Shown here in pieces: positions 18,301 through 26,009 of a DNA stretch of 64,000 bases. The notes under the pieces were generated by a model, which was given only the letters and a program-made list of their open reading frames with translations, was not told the DNA's origin and searched no databases. Within the stretch, counting starts at the first letter, position 1. Each line of letters begins with the position of its first letter. This stretch comes from Bernardetia sp. (GTDB taxonomy: Bacteria; Bacteroidota; Bacteroidia; Cytophagales; Bernardetiaceae). The stretch spans positions 25,295-89,294 of the forward strand of contig NZ_JAHDIG010000004.1 of the NCBI RefSeq assembly GCF_020630935.1, given 5' to 3'. A program made the translations under genes and the position numbers.

Positions 18301-18350
18301 ATTGGACTGGGTTGGCGCACCCTTTTTGGATTAGAATATACAACAGGCAT
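15321..18350 (-). CDS. Pat/YfiQ-type protein: NDP-forming acyl-CoA synthetase-like domains fused to GNAT acetyltransferase
   Basis: 1009 residues. Domains in order: a basic, variable N-terminal extension (1-98); a CoA-binding Rossmann domain starting FHPKTIAVVGASKRENSLGKRL (about 100-235); a succinyl-CoA-ligase-like region (about 240-550); an ATP-grasp domain (about 580-800: GKPVVLKVYSDNIINKSEVGGVRL); and a GNAT domain (about 845-1000) with the acetyl-CoA loop GYQGEGLGSKLL. In true ADP-forming synthetases the phospho-histidine sits in an SHTG motif about 12 residues before DAAF. Here the equivalent stretch reads ISPIHFEVDEDLIFNAAF, with Pro at that place, so ligase activity is doubtful. I infer a lysine acetyltransferase controlling acetyl-CoA metabolism. 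The acidic C-terminus (EEESDEEE) is notable. First gene of a pair with bioD. Confidence 0.85.
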   Translation of the reverse strand: MPVVYSNPKRVRQPSPIHTRSSYSKTETRFDVKDFRRENSLLSFRRNYNYVAHQLAIGIQTVMQHSFQRILERVLEGIRSWGEGVSASHFHPSYDKGKMEALFHPKTIAVVGASKRENSLGKRLYENLTLLDYKGDVFPVNPKYDEINGATCYDKIEDIDEFIDLVIIITPARTVSQIIRECGEANVKNALILSTGFREIGEKGVEFEADVLLEARRADVRIIGTNSIGFIRPHLNLFATFSDQRPKEGNIGFISQSGAMGEGVLDWGRSQNVGFSAFVSIGGMIDISWGDVIHYLGDDQHTKAIVLYMETINYARSFLSAAKEVSYSKPIIVLKTGKRQHLENSSSKQAISPIHFEVDEDLIFNAAFRRSGMLRVDTMAEVFFMVEVISKQPRPKGKKLAILTNANAPAQLATSMLEKGNGELASLSEVTIEKLSAHLPKHWEYENPLDLHQFATPELYEIATEVLLEDKNVDGLLVVLAPQAVSQPTETAKKLLRFAPLKKKPILVSWMGGDTTKEGRNLLSQAGIPNFQYPDAAAHIFNYLWKYAYNLKGIYQTPRISNEMKNNPPSREIVGQIIANARIEGRGILTEWEAKLILAAYNLPIVDTRLALSEDEAWQQAESIGKPVVLKVYSDNIINKSEVGGVRLYLKDEQAVRNAFQDIKKNIEERVGEGKFLGVTVQEMNTSEDIEMLMGSKVDAQFGSIIFFGNGGNSMQYYEDRAIALPPLNTTLARRAIEQTTIYKNLVSRDDVHEPTLKLLEQSMVRFSQLIIEQPFIKEIYLNPISVSRTEGVSILDAVMVLQPTEVKGEDLIRLAIRPYPSEYEERWVLPKSKQEVLIRPIRPEDEPLMANFHKRLSPQSVYFRFFHAVSLDQRASHERLSRICFADYDRQLTLIIEIEKKKEENEIIGAIRIIKLHGTKEAEFGMTIVDGYQGEGLGSKLLTRAVEVCRSEGIELLTADILPENMAMRKICEKLGFIMEHNADEGTVKASLYIRNIFDYEEESDEEE

Positions 18351-18656
18351 CTGTAAAAAATATGATGTAAACAGATAAGATTAAAAAAATTGTTGTGTAT
18401 TTGTGTAGATATTTCTGCTCTTAACAGAGATAGTTTTTGTGCTTTTTATGCTTGAGTTGCCCTCATAACATTACAAGTGTGTTGATAGTTATTCAAAAAA
18501 TCAAAAATAATGTTAAAGGATGACCCTTAGTCATAATCAAAGTCATAAATTAGTTTATTTCAGCTATTTAGCTTACTTATACAAAAATACCAAAAATATG
18601 GCTCATTTCATTATTTAATGCTTAAAATAACCTTTTTTGAGAATTTTTTAATGCTA

Positions 18657-18690
18657 TTTGTAGCTAATAAAGATAGAAACGTTATTTTTG
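18657..18690 (+). promoter_or_regulatory. Promoter of the MarR-family gene
   Basis: TTTG (18657-18660), 22-nt spacer, TATTTTTG (18683-18690) followed by CA, about 67 bp before the ATG at 18757. Confidence 0.5.
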
Positions 18691-18756
18691 CAAATAGGTT
18701 TTGTTTATCCATACAAAACGTATGAAATAATCATTAATAAATTACTACCAAAATAA

Positions 18757-19236
18757 ATGACTACAATTCAGAAAACAAAAAATGAGTCTATCGTGTTGGC
18801 AATAATAGAGTTGGCAGCACAAATGCTCAAAAAAGGCTCAAACCTTACCAGTATGATAGGATTGACCACACAACAATGGATGGTACTTTTATATGTTCAA
18901 GGAGACAGAAACATCCCATATTCAGAAGAACGTTTTCAAGATGGAGGAATATTGGCATCAGATATTGCAGAGGCTCTCAATGTTTCTCGTCCTAATATTA
19001 CTAATCTATTGCAAGTTTTGTCAGACAAAGGGCTTGTAAAACAAGAAAAAGACTCAAGAGACAAACGCCGAAAAGTATTGGTCTTGACAAGAAAGGGAGA
19101 AGAAGCTATTGCAAAAGTGCATCCTTTGAGAGAAAACTCTAATTTGAGGCTACTCTACGATTTTAGTGAAGAAGAAAAGGAAGATTTATTGCAAAAACTA
19201 ATGCACTGCCTAGACCGTATGCACGGAAGAATTTAG
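18757..19236 (+). CDS. MarR-family transcriptional regulator
   Basis: 159 residues with a winged-helix core: LASDIAEALNVSRPNITNLLQVLSDKGLVKQEKDSRDKRRKVLVLTRKGEEAI (about 68-122), including the MarR wing motif DxRDKR. It has long flanking helices for dimerisation. Such proteins usually repress a neighbouring efflux or stress gene in response to aromatic ligands. The immediate neighbours (Pat-like gene divergent, zinc-ribbon gene convergent) give no obvious target except possibly its own promoter and the divergent pat-bioD promoter across the 406-bp gap 18351-18756. Confidence 0.88.
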   Translation: MTTIQKTKNESIVLAIIELAAQMLKKGSNLTSMIGLTTQQWMVLLYVQGDRNIPYSEERFQDGGILASDIAEALNVSRPNITNLLQVLSDKGLVKQEKDSRDKRRKVLVLTRKGEEAIAKVHPLRENSNLRLLYDFSEEEKEDLLQKLMHCLDRMHGRI

Positions 19237-19260
19237 AGATATATAAACTCTCTCTAAAAT

Positions 19261-19296
19261 AAAAGCCCTCTCAAAACTTGGTTTGAAAAGGCTTTT
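19261..19296. terminator. Bidirectional terminator after the MarR gene
   Basis: AAAAGCC...GGCTTTT with additional internal TCAAA/TTTGA pairing and a T-rich continuation, between convergent genes. Confidence 0.75.
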
Positions 19297-19313
19297 GTTA
19301 TTTTTATAATAGC

Positions 19314-20807
19314 TTACTTATTTTTTGTATTATTATAACGACGACGAGGATTTGGCGTTTTTAAGTCCAAATCTATCGGAGGACGCACATTGGAGCGAGG
19401 TCTTCTCCTAGATACTCTCTCCTCTTTATTGCCATCTTTCAAACGAGCCAAACGAGAACTTTCTTTTTGCTGTTCTTTCTGTTTGTCCTCCTTAACAGAG
19501 GCTTTACTACTCTCTTGTAAGTTTTGATGTAGCTTTTCTATTACACTATCTTTTTTATTATCAGACTTACTTTCAGTCGTTTTTTGCGCTTCTGTTATCT
19601 GTTTTTGTGAATTTTCATTCTTAGCTTTATCATTTTTTTTGTCGTTCTGAACATCCTCTTTTTCATCTTTCACATTCTGACGAGTTGGTCTTCTATTACT
19701 TCTAGTCTTTCTATTAGACCTACTGTATTTGCTACGACGATTTTTCTTTGGCGTATCTTTTTCTTCAGCATTTGCTGATGGATTAGCTTCTTCTACTTTC
19801 TTCTCTGTATTAGAAGTTACTTTCTTTCGCTGAGAGGCTCTAACAGGAGAAGTTTCTTTTTGATTTTCTTGTTGCTTTTCTTGAACTAAACCTTCCTTAT
19901 TTTCCTCCAAACGTTTATTTTGGTGATTTTGTCGTTCATTAGGATTCTCAACAACAGGTTTTTGTCTTTGCTTAGGCTTGAAGTTGCTTTTTCGTTCTAC
20001 TTTTTCTTTAAAGTCTTGTTTTTTATCATTTACAGATTCAGCAAATTCTTCTTTAGCTTTGGGCTTTGTATTGTTAGATTTTTTATTTCTTGCTCTTTCC
20101 ATAGCTAATCTTGCTCTTTCAGAACGTGCAGCCTTACTGTTACTGTCCTTTGTGCTGTTATCATCCTCTGTTTTACTTCTTTCCTTCTTTTTAAATTTAG
20201 AAGTATTGGTAAGGCTTTCTTTTTTATCTCTACGTGCGACTCTATCCATCAAAGTAACAGGAGATGAAGGCACTTTGTGCTGACTTTTTGTTCCCTTTGA
20301 ACCGTGTATTTTAGGGTCATAATCAACAATTTTTTCATTCGTAATTTTTATACCACTTGGCTTGTTGTTTTGGTCGTAATAATAGCGAATAATGTGTTCG
20401 TTGATAGACTGATAGGTTTGTATATTTTCTCTGATATAAAACCCAACAATGCCTCTATATGTCTTACCTTTTTCACAACTTTTTTGTAAGAGTTTGTCAT
20501 CTACAAGGGCAGAACTACAATTCGTACAGAAATAATTTTCTGTTGAAATAATAATTTGAGGAATTGAATTGGTAGCACATACAAAAGCTGCTGTTTTTTT
20601 CTCTGTTTCTGATTCACACCTAGGACAATGAGAAGTTGCTTTAATGCGCTGTGTGCTGTATAAGTTTTGTACGTGTCCTTTAAAAAGACCAAGGTTTGTT
20701 TTCTTTTCAAATGCTTTTATTTCTTCTCTGCATTCTTCTTTGCTTAGTGAGGTCAGGTTTTTCGCTGTTCCACCCAAACCAACGAGTTTGCGTAGCCAAT
20801 TTATCAT
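19314..20807 (-). CDS. Zinc-ribbon protein with long basic disordered tail, unknown
   Basis: 497 residues in two parts. Residues 1-170 look folded and contain four cysteines in a CxxC...CxxC arrangement (Cys61, Cys64, Cys94, Cys97), a likely zinc ribbon, then FYIRENIQTYQSINEHIIRYYYD. Residues 170-497 are low-complexity and strongly charged (Lys, Arg, Glu, Asn, Ser; blocks such as RRSKYSRSNRKTRSNRR and a final RRRYNN), predicted to be disordered and nucleic-acid binding, similar in character to RNase E or DEAD-box helicase tails. I recognise no family. It is a single gene, convergent with the MarR gene, with a 634-bp upstream spacer. Confidence 0.7.
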   Translation of the reverse strand: MINWLRKLVGLGGTAKNLTSLSKEECREEIKAFEKKTNLGLFKGHVQNLYSTQRIKATSHCPRCESETEKKTAAFVCATNSIPQIIISTENYFCTNCSSALVDDKLLQKSCEKGKTYRGIVGFYIRENIQTYQSINEHIIRYYYDQNNKPSGIKITNEKIVDYDPKIHGSKGTKSQHKVPSSPVTLMDRVARRDKKESLTNTSKFKKKERSKTEDDNSTKDSNSKAARSERARLAMERARNKKSNNTKPKAKEEFAESVNDKKQDFKEKVERKSNFKPKQRQKPVVENPNERQNHQNKRLEENKEGLVQEKQQENQKETSPVRASQRKKVTSNTEKKVEEANPSANAEEKDTPKKNRRSKYSRSNRKTRSNRRPTRQNVKDEKEDVQNDKKNDKAKNENSQKQITEAQKTTESKSDNKKDSVIEKLHQNLQESSKASVKEDKQKEQQKESSRLARLKDGNKEERVSRRRPRSNVRPPIDLDLKTPNPRRRYNNTKNK

Positions 20808-21441
20808 AGTTTTGTTATAAAATTTTTAAGAGTAATTCATTCAATTACTTCTTTGCTTGTAATAGTTTTAAAAATGTATCTAAGAGATAGTATAAATTTA
20901 AAATAAACAGAACCTAAAACATTTGTCTGTAATATGAATTTGATTATTAATCCTGTCTTAAAACGCTAGTTAAAAATATTAAAGGTTATCACGGTTTTTT
21001 ACAAGTCTGACTGTTAGTAATTTAGCAAAAATCAAATCGTGTCTATTTCTCCATAGGGTTTGCAAACCCTATGGAGAAATGAACTTTACAAAATTAAATG
21101 TGATAAGGTTGATTGATTCAAGATTCTGTTATGCTTGAAACTTTCTTATCAAAAATATGTTTTCAAGATGCTATTCTCACATTTCTGCTTCCAAAATTAT
21201 CTATATGCACTCCTAAATGTATATGAATTTAAAGTATTGCAAACTTCTAAATAGTATTACATATTTTGTATTTCACATCCAATATCTACTCATCACTATT
21301 TCGAAATTTCTGCAAAGTTCGTCAAAATTTTGGATTTTATATTCAATTCACTATACAGAATACAAATTTTTTATCATAATTCAAATCTTTTTTCATTGAA
21401 GATTTTATAAAAAACACCTTCTCAAATAGTATTTTCAACGT
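20808..21441. other. Large intergenic spacer with a perfect palindrome
   Basis: 634 bp between divergent genes, very AT-rich. The short plus-strand frame at 21217-21399 has no coding character. The only feature I can support is the 36-bp palindrome at 21045-21080, listed separately. Confidence 0.5.
21045..21080. repeat. 36-bp perfect palindrome
   Basis: Half-site ATTTCTCCATAGGGTTTG followed by its exact reverse complement with no spacer. The centre is TTTGCAAA and the arms carry CCATAGGG / CCCTATGG. It could form a long hairpin or cruciform. No T run follows, so it is not a standard terminator. Confidence 0.85.
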
Positions 21442-22074
21442 ATGCCTACTTCAAAACAACTACTCAAACGCATTCAAAAAAACGAAATTCTTGCCATGGA
21501 ATCTCGCTTTAGAGCTAATTTTATCAACTCTATTTCTGGCTTTAAAAGTGTCGGACTTATTGGCTCTATTTCTAAAGAAAACAAAACCAATTTAGCTATT
21601 TTTAGTCAAGTATTTCATTTGGGAGCAAACCCTGCTCTAATGGGGTTTATTGTTCGTCCAGATATTTCGCCTCGGCATACATTAGAAAATATTGAAGCAC
21701 AAAAATATTTTACCTTCAACCACATCAAAGAAGAATTTTTTAAGAAAGCGCATCAAACAGCTGCTCGCTATTCAAAGGAAGTTTCTGAATTTGAAGCTAC
21801 TGGACTAACTCCTCACTTTGAAAATGATTTTGTTGCTCCTTATGTCAAAGAATCGGAGTTTAGAATCGGATTGAAACTAGAGGAAAGACACGATTTGAGT
21901 ATCAATAATACTATTTTTTTGATTGCAAGTGTACAAGAAGTGATTTTAAATGAAGAAATTATAGAAAAAGATGGCTATCTTGATATTGAAAAGGCTGGGA
22001 CAATTACTACTTCTTGTTTGGATAGTTACCATACAACAACAAGACTAGAACGACTGCCCTACGCAAAACCATAA
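21442..22074 (+). CDS. Flavin reductase-like (FMN-binding split-barrel) protein
   Basis: 210 residues with the flavin reductase-like pattern: RANFINSISGFKSVGLIGSISKENKTNLAIFSQVFHLGANPALMGFIVRP (about 24-74), where substrate-type flavin binding normally occurs, and ENIEAQKYFTFNH, then the EFRIGLKLEER strand. These proteins bind FMN and act as flavin reductases or NAD(P)H-dependent oxidoreductases; the partner is unknown. It precedes the MaoC-type gene by 43 bp and they may form an operon. Confidence 0.8.
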   Translation: MPTSKQLLKRIQKNEILAMESRFRANFINSISGFKSVGLIGSISKENKTNLAIFSQVFHLGANPALMGFIVRPDISPRHTLENIEAQKYFTFNHIKEEFFKKAHQTAARYSKEVSEFEATGLTPHFENDFVAPYVKESEFRIGLKLEERHDLSINNTIFLIASVQEVILNEEIIEKDGYLDIEKAGTITTSCLDSYHTTTRLERLPYAKP

Positions 22075-22117
22075 TATAAATCTATAATTCTTGCAAAAAC
22101 TACACAACAACAAACAA

Positions 22118-22540
22118 ATGAACACCCATCAAGAAAAACTTAATGAAAACGACGAATATCGTCTTACTTTTTCTTATTCACAAGAACAAGTCAATCGCTT
22201 TGCAGAGGTAACAGGCGACAACAACCCATTACATTTGGATGAAGAGTATGCCTCCAAAACGATGTTTAAACGTCCGATTATGCACGGATTTTTAGGAGGA
22301 AGTGTTTTTTCTAAGATTTTTGGAACACTTTTTCCTGGAGAAGGAACAATTTATATGAACCAAACCATGAACTTTATGCGTCCTATGTTTGTAGATACAG
22401 AATATGAAGCTGTTATGACAATTATGGAAGTAAATAGAGAAAAAAATCGTGCAAAAGTAAAGACAGAAGTTATTGATAAAGCAACAGGAAAAGCTACCAT
22501 CAGTGGCGAAGCAACCGTTATAAATCCGAACAGATTGTAA
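22118..22540 (+). CDS. MaoC-like (R)-specific enoyl-CoA hydratase domain protein
   Basis: 140 residues from ATG 22118 (MNTHQEKLNENDEYRLTF). Single hot-dog domain with the hydratase motif GDNNPLHLDEEYASKTMFKRPIMHGFLGG (about 36-65), holding the catalytic Asp and His. Likely acts on short (R)-3-hydroxyacyl-CoA/enoyl-CoA substrates. The frame is open from a TTG at 22091, but the ATG matches the family N-terminus better. A strong terminator follows. Confidence 0.88.
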   Translation: MNTHQEKLNENDEYRLTFSYSQEQVNRFAEVTGDNNPLHLDEEYASKTMFKRPIMHGFLGGSVFSKIFGTLFPGEGTIYMNQTMNFMRPMFVDTEYEAVMTIMEVNREKNRAKVKTEVIDKATGKATISGEATVINPNRL

Positions 22541-22583
22541 AATTATGATGGTTGTAGGGCAAAGGTTCGTCTTTGAAAAACAT

Positions 22584-22622
22584 AAAAAACCGTGTTCTGT
22601 GTAGTACAGAACACGGTTTTTT
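22584..22622. terminator. Strong bidirectional terminator
   Basis: Perfect stem of at least 16 bp (AAAAACCGTGTTCTGT / ACAGAACACGGTTTTT) with a 5-nt loop and T run, between the convergent MaoC-type and threonine dehydrogenase genes. Confidence 0.93.
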
Positions 22623-22629
22623 GTATTTT

Positions 22630-23577
22630 CTATTTCTGTAAAGTCAATTTGTTTTTTAAGTGTAAGAGCATATCTTTCGTTGTGCTTTCCATATCGTATT
22701 GATGTTGCCAGTTCCAATCTTTTCTAGCTACACTATCATCAACTGTATCTGACCAAGAATCGGCAATAGATTGTCTTAGTTTGTCTATTTTGTACTCTAT
22801 TTCTAGGGTTGGAATGTGCTTTTTGATTTCTTCGTAGAGTTCTTTTGGCGTACAGTCAAAGGCGTTTAAGTTATATCCTTCATGAGTTGAAAGTTTATCT
22901 TTTTCAGCTTCCATAAGTTCTAATGTTGCACGTACAGCATCTGGCATATACATCATAGGAAGGCGAGTATTTTCTTCTAAAAAGCAACTAAATTTTGTTG
23001 CTTCAACAGCCTTGTAAAAAATATCAACAGCATAGTCTGTCGTTCCTCCTCCTGGAAGAGTTTTATAACTAATCAGCCCTGGATAACGTAAAGAACGAAC
23101 ATCTACATTATACTTATTGAAATAATACTCACACCACTGCTCTCCTGCTCGCTTACTGATACCATAAATAGTCGAAGGATTCATAGAAGTATATTGTGGT
23201 GCTGGCGAAGGGGTAGAAGTTCCAAAAACAGCAATCGAACTTGGGTAATATATTTTATTTAATTTTTCTTGTTGTGCTATTTCCAAAACATTGAGCAAAC
23301 CATTCATATTAATATTCCACGTTTGCTTAGGGTTTTCCTCACCTTTTGCTGAAAGAATGGCTGCCAAATGATAGATTTGTGTAATCTTATGTTTTTTGAT
23401 GCTTGAAAGAAGAGCCTCTCCATCCAAAACGTCAAGGAGTTCGAAGATACTGTTTTCTTCTTGTGGTTTTCGTATATCTGAACCAATAACAGCCTCTTGT
23501 CCATATTTTTTCTGAAGTGCAGCAGAAAGTTCTGTTCCTAGTTGTCCGTTTGCTCCAATAATAAGTATTTTTTCCAT
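22630..23577 (-). CDS. SDR-type L-threonine 3-dehydrogenase (NAD-dependent epimerase/dehydratase superfamily)
   Basis: 315 residues. NAD-binding GANGQLG at 8-14, HLAAILSAKGE, catalytic Ser/Tyr/Lys in YPSSIAVFG and YGISKRAGE, and the substrate-side signatures GGGTTDYAVDIFYKA and LPMMYMPDAVRATLELM. These last two are characteristic of the extended-SDR threonine dehydrogenases known from Bacteroidota, rather than of UDP-sugar epimerases. Expected reaction: L-threonine + NAD to 2-amino-3-oxobutyrate, which is normally passed to a Kbl-type ligase not present here. Monocistronic. Confidence 0.82.
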   Translation of the reverse strand: MEKILIIGANGQLGTELSAALQKKYGQEAVIGSDIRKPQEENSIFELLDVLDGEALLSSIKKHKITQIYHLAAILSAKGEENPKQTWNINMNGLLNVLEIAQQEKLNKIYYPSSIAVFGTSTPSPAPQYTSMNPSTIYGISKRAGEQWCEYYFNKYNVDVRSLRYPGLISYKTLPGGGTTDYAVDIFYKAVEATKFSCFLEENTRLPMMYMPDAVRATLELMEAEKDKLSTHEGYNLNAFDCTPKELYEEIKKHIPTLEIEYKIDKLRQSIADSWSDTVDDSVARKDWNWQHQYDMESTTKDMLLHLKNKLTLQK

Positions 23578-24213
23578 TATATATTTTGTGTTTATACTGA
23601 TTTGTTAAGGTCTTTATCTAAAAATTGTGTTGTATATCTATTGTGTGTACAAATTAGGCTAAAAAAAGGGAATCGCAAAAAAAGGGACTTTACTACACAG
23701 ACTAAACCAAGGGTTGAGAGAACATTATTTGAAAAGGTGCATAGTTTAGTTTGTGTTTTAGCTTATTATTATTTATCATTTTCTTTGCACGTGGTCTATT
23801 TTCATACGTTTTGGCAATACTCAGAGTTACTTTTTTAATTAAAGTTGAATGGTAACAGAACTTCACTCGTTAGTTTGGTCTAATGGGTTGTTTAAAATTA
23901 TTTCTTTGAGCTACAAATGGTAATTTTTTGCTAGTGAAACAAACTCTAACTTTAGAAAAAATAACCAAAAATGTTCAACAGAAACTCAATTTATATCGTT
24001 CTAGCTTATACAGCACTTAAAAAGTATATTTTGAAGTTGTTTAAGACCTGAAAGTCGGCGAAACCAATAGAGCAAAAACAAATTATTTATGGTCTACTCT
24101 AGCGAGACTGACCTAATAGAATAAGGTCAGACCGATAAGTGTATAAAACTACATTTTTAAACAACTTTTTTGTTAAGCCAACTATCCTAAAAAATTAAGT
24201 TATAGATTTCTAA
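23578..24213. other. Intergenic spacer containing a TGACCT-type repeat element
   Basis: 636 bp between divergent genes. A plus-strand frame at 23542-23838 overlaps the start of the threonine dehydrogenase gene and has no family character. The right half carries the repeat element at 24034-24167. Confidence 0.5.
24034..24167. repeat. Inverted-repeat-bounded element, TGACCT family copy 1
   Basis: Bounded by 11-bp perfect inverted repeats AAGTTGTTTAA (24034-24044) and TTAAACAACTT (24157-24167). Inside, CTGACCT (24108-24114) pairs with AGGTCAG (24124-24130), with GGTC (24091-24094) / GACC (24130-24133) just outside. The left 35 bp resemble the left end of the element at 34453, and the segment 24091-24115 resembles the reverse complement of part of the element at 41186. 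No ORF. Confidence 0.65.
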
Positions 24214-25353
24214 ATGTCATCTCAAAACTATCCATCCAACAAAACAAAACCAGACTCTTGGCGTAGGCGCAACGCTAGGCGCACCTTCCGTTTTATCAAT
24301 AGTATTGTATTGGTAGTTTCGGTAATTTCGTACTTATCTGTTCTTGTTTCTCCACAGTTTTTTTGGCTTTTTGGGTTTGTTTCTATGCTGATTCCGTTTT
24401 GCCTTATGGCAAACGTATTTTTTGTATTGCTTTGGTGGTGGCGCAAGCGTTGGTATGCTTTGTATTCTCTACTTGTGTTAGTGATAGGTTTTCCATTTTG
24501 GCAAGCCAGCATTAGCTTTGGAGGGCTTTTAGAAGAGGATTTTGAAGAAAATAGAAATTATCTCTCTGTTTTGTCGTATAATGTAAGAGAGTTTGATGTC
24601 TATCAGAGAAAAAATGATGATTATACAGTAACAAAGAATACTATCAACTGGATAAAAAATGATACTTCCGATATTATCTGTATTCAAGATTTTTATAATT
24701 CGGAAACTCATACTGTTCTCAATACTAGAGAACAGTTAGCTAAAGAAAAAACAGAAACACCCTATTATTTTCATAAGCGTTATACCTCAGCAAACCACGG
24801 AAGAGGAAAGTTTGGTATCGCTATTTTTTCAAAATATCCATTTATAAATAAAGGCGAAGTTCCGTTTAAAGTCAGAACAGCTAATGGTGCTATCTTTGCC
24901 GATATTGTAAAAAATAATGATACTATCCGAATTTATAATATTCATTTAGAATCAATGAGTATCAATCAGAACGAACTCCAACCTTTAGACAAACCAGAGG
25001 AAACGTTTTGGTATGCAGGTAGTAGGCTAAAAAAAGGATTTGCAAGCCGAGCAGAACAGGTGGAAGCTATTATCAATCACATTCAAGCCAGTCCGTATCC
25101 TATTATTTTGTGTGGCGATTTAAACGATTTACCATACAGTTATACTTACTTTAAATTACACCACAGCTTAGAGAATGCTTTTGAGAGCAAAGGCTTAGGA
25201 ACAGGCTTTACCTTCAATGGAAAACTTTTTTTCTTGCGAATAGACAATCAGTTTTATGATGAGGAAAAAATAGAGTGTCTGTATTTCAACACCCATAGAG
25301 AAATTCCGTTTTCTGACCATTATCCTGTTCGTGGGATTTATTCTATCAAGTAG
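24214..25353 (+). CDS. Membrane-anchored endonuclease/exonuclease/phosphatase family protein
   Basis: 379 residues. Three N-terminal transmembrane segments (about 27-47, 50-77, 83-104), then an EEP domain from about 118: LSVLSYNVREFDVY (metal-binding Asn), ICIQDFYNS, YNIHLESMS, ILCGDLNDLPYSYTY and the catalytic SDHYPVRG. The family cleaves phosphodiester or phospho-monoester bonds (nucleases, sphingomyelinases, inositol phosphatases). In place of the usual metal-binding Glu the first block reads QDFYN, which is common in this Bacteroidota subfamily. Substrate unknown; the active site is probably periplasmic. Confidence 0.85.
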   Translation: MSSQNYPSNKTKPDSWRRRNARRTFRFINSIVLVVSVISYLSVLVSPQFFWLFGFVSMLIPFCLMANVFFVLLWWWRKRWYALYSLLVLVIGFPFWQASISFGGLLEEDFEENRNYLSVLSYNVREFDVYQRKNDDYTVTKNTINWIKNDTSDIICIQDFYNSETHTVLNTREQLAKEKTETPYYFHKRYTSANHGRGKFGIAIFSKYPFINKGEVPFKVRTANGAIFADIVKNNDTIRIYNIHLESMSINQNELQPLDKPEETFWYAGSRLKKGFASRAEQVEAIINHIQASPYPIILCGDLNDLPYSYTYFKLHHSLENAFESKGLGTGFTFNGKLFFLRIDNQFYDEEKIECLYFNTHREIPFSDHYPVRGIYSIK

Positions 25354-25437
25354 AAACCATTTTGTAAAAACAAAATTGCTTTATTTTTTTTATCTTTCTA
25401 CACTTTACTTTTGTCTAAAAAAGGCGTTATTTGTACT

Positions 25438-25965
25438 ATGAAAGAAAAAATTATAGAAGTAAAAGCAAAACTTAGTTTTGAAGAATACCTAAGGCTGAAT
25501 TTTTCGTTGCTCCTACGAAGCAAAATAGTTTGGTTGAGTATTTTTTTGGCTACTATGCTGGTAGTGATGCTTTTAGAAAAACGTATTACAGATGGAGAGT
25601 GGGCAGACTCAGAACTCAAACTTGGCTTACTTTTGAGTTTGATGGTATTTTTATTTTTGGTATTGCCTATCTTGACTTACCTTCGAACAAAATCATATTT
25701 TGAAGAACATCCTGCACTCTCTGAACTCACAACTTTCTATTTTGAACCTGAGCGCATCGAAGTTGTAACCTCTGAAAGCCACGCTACTCTCACTTGGAGA
25801 AGAATCTATAAAATAAGAGAGTTCAAACATTATTTACTCATCTACCAAAATAGGCATATTGCGTATGTTGTTCCTAAAAAATCTTTTAATCCAGAAAGTG
25901 ATATGGAAAAGGTAAAAGAAATGATTCGTACCAAAACAAAGTTAGGACACAAACTCAAAGAGTAA
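25438..25965 (+). CDS. YcxB-like membrane protein
   Basis: 175 residues from ATG 25438 (MKEKIIEVKAKLSFEEYLRLNF). Two transmembrane segments (about 35-52 and 63-85) followed by a soluble C-terminal domain with FYFEPERIEVVTSESHATLTWRRIYKIREFKHYLLIYQNRHIAYVVPKKSF, the typical layout of YcxB-like proteins. Function unknown. It lies between the EEP-family gene and nuoA on the same strand with 44-85 bp gaps. Confidence 0.7.
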   Translation: MKEKIIEVKAKLSFEEYLRLNFSLLLRSKIVWLSIFLATMLVVMLLEKRITDGEWADSELKLGLLLSLMVFLFLVLPILTYLRTKSYFEEHPALSELTTFYFEPERIEVVTSESHATLTWRRIYKIREFKHYLLIYQNRHIAYVVPKKSFNPESDMEKVKEMIRTKTKLGHKLKE

Positions 25966-26009
25966 ATCATATATTTTTGTAATTATAATTTTGCACTAGA
26001 TAATTTCTT

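Noticed and set aside
20808..21441. Possible RNA gene in the large spacer
   Set aside because: No tRNA T-loop motif, no known riboswitch pattern; only the palindrome is supported.
23542..23838. 98-codon plus-strand frame overlapping the threonine dehydrogenase start
   Set aside because: Overlaps a well-supported gene on the other strand, Cys/Tyr/Phe-rich random composition, no family pattern, no promoter.
24034..24167. CRISPR-like or transposase-bearing element
   Set aside because: No regular direct repeats with spacers and no ORF; only inverted repeats, so kept as a non-coding repeat.
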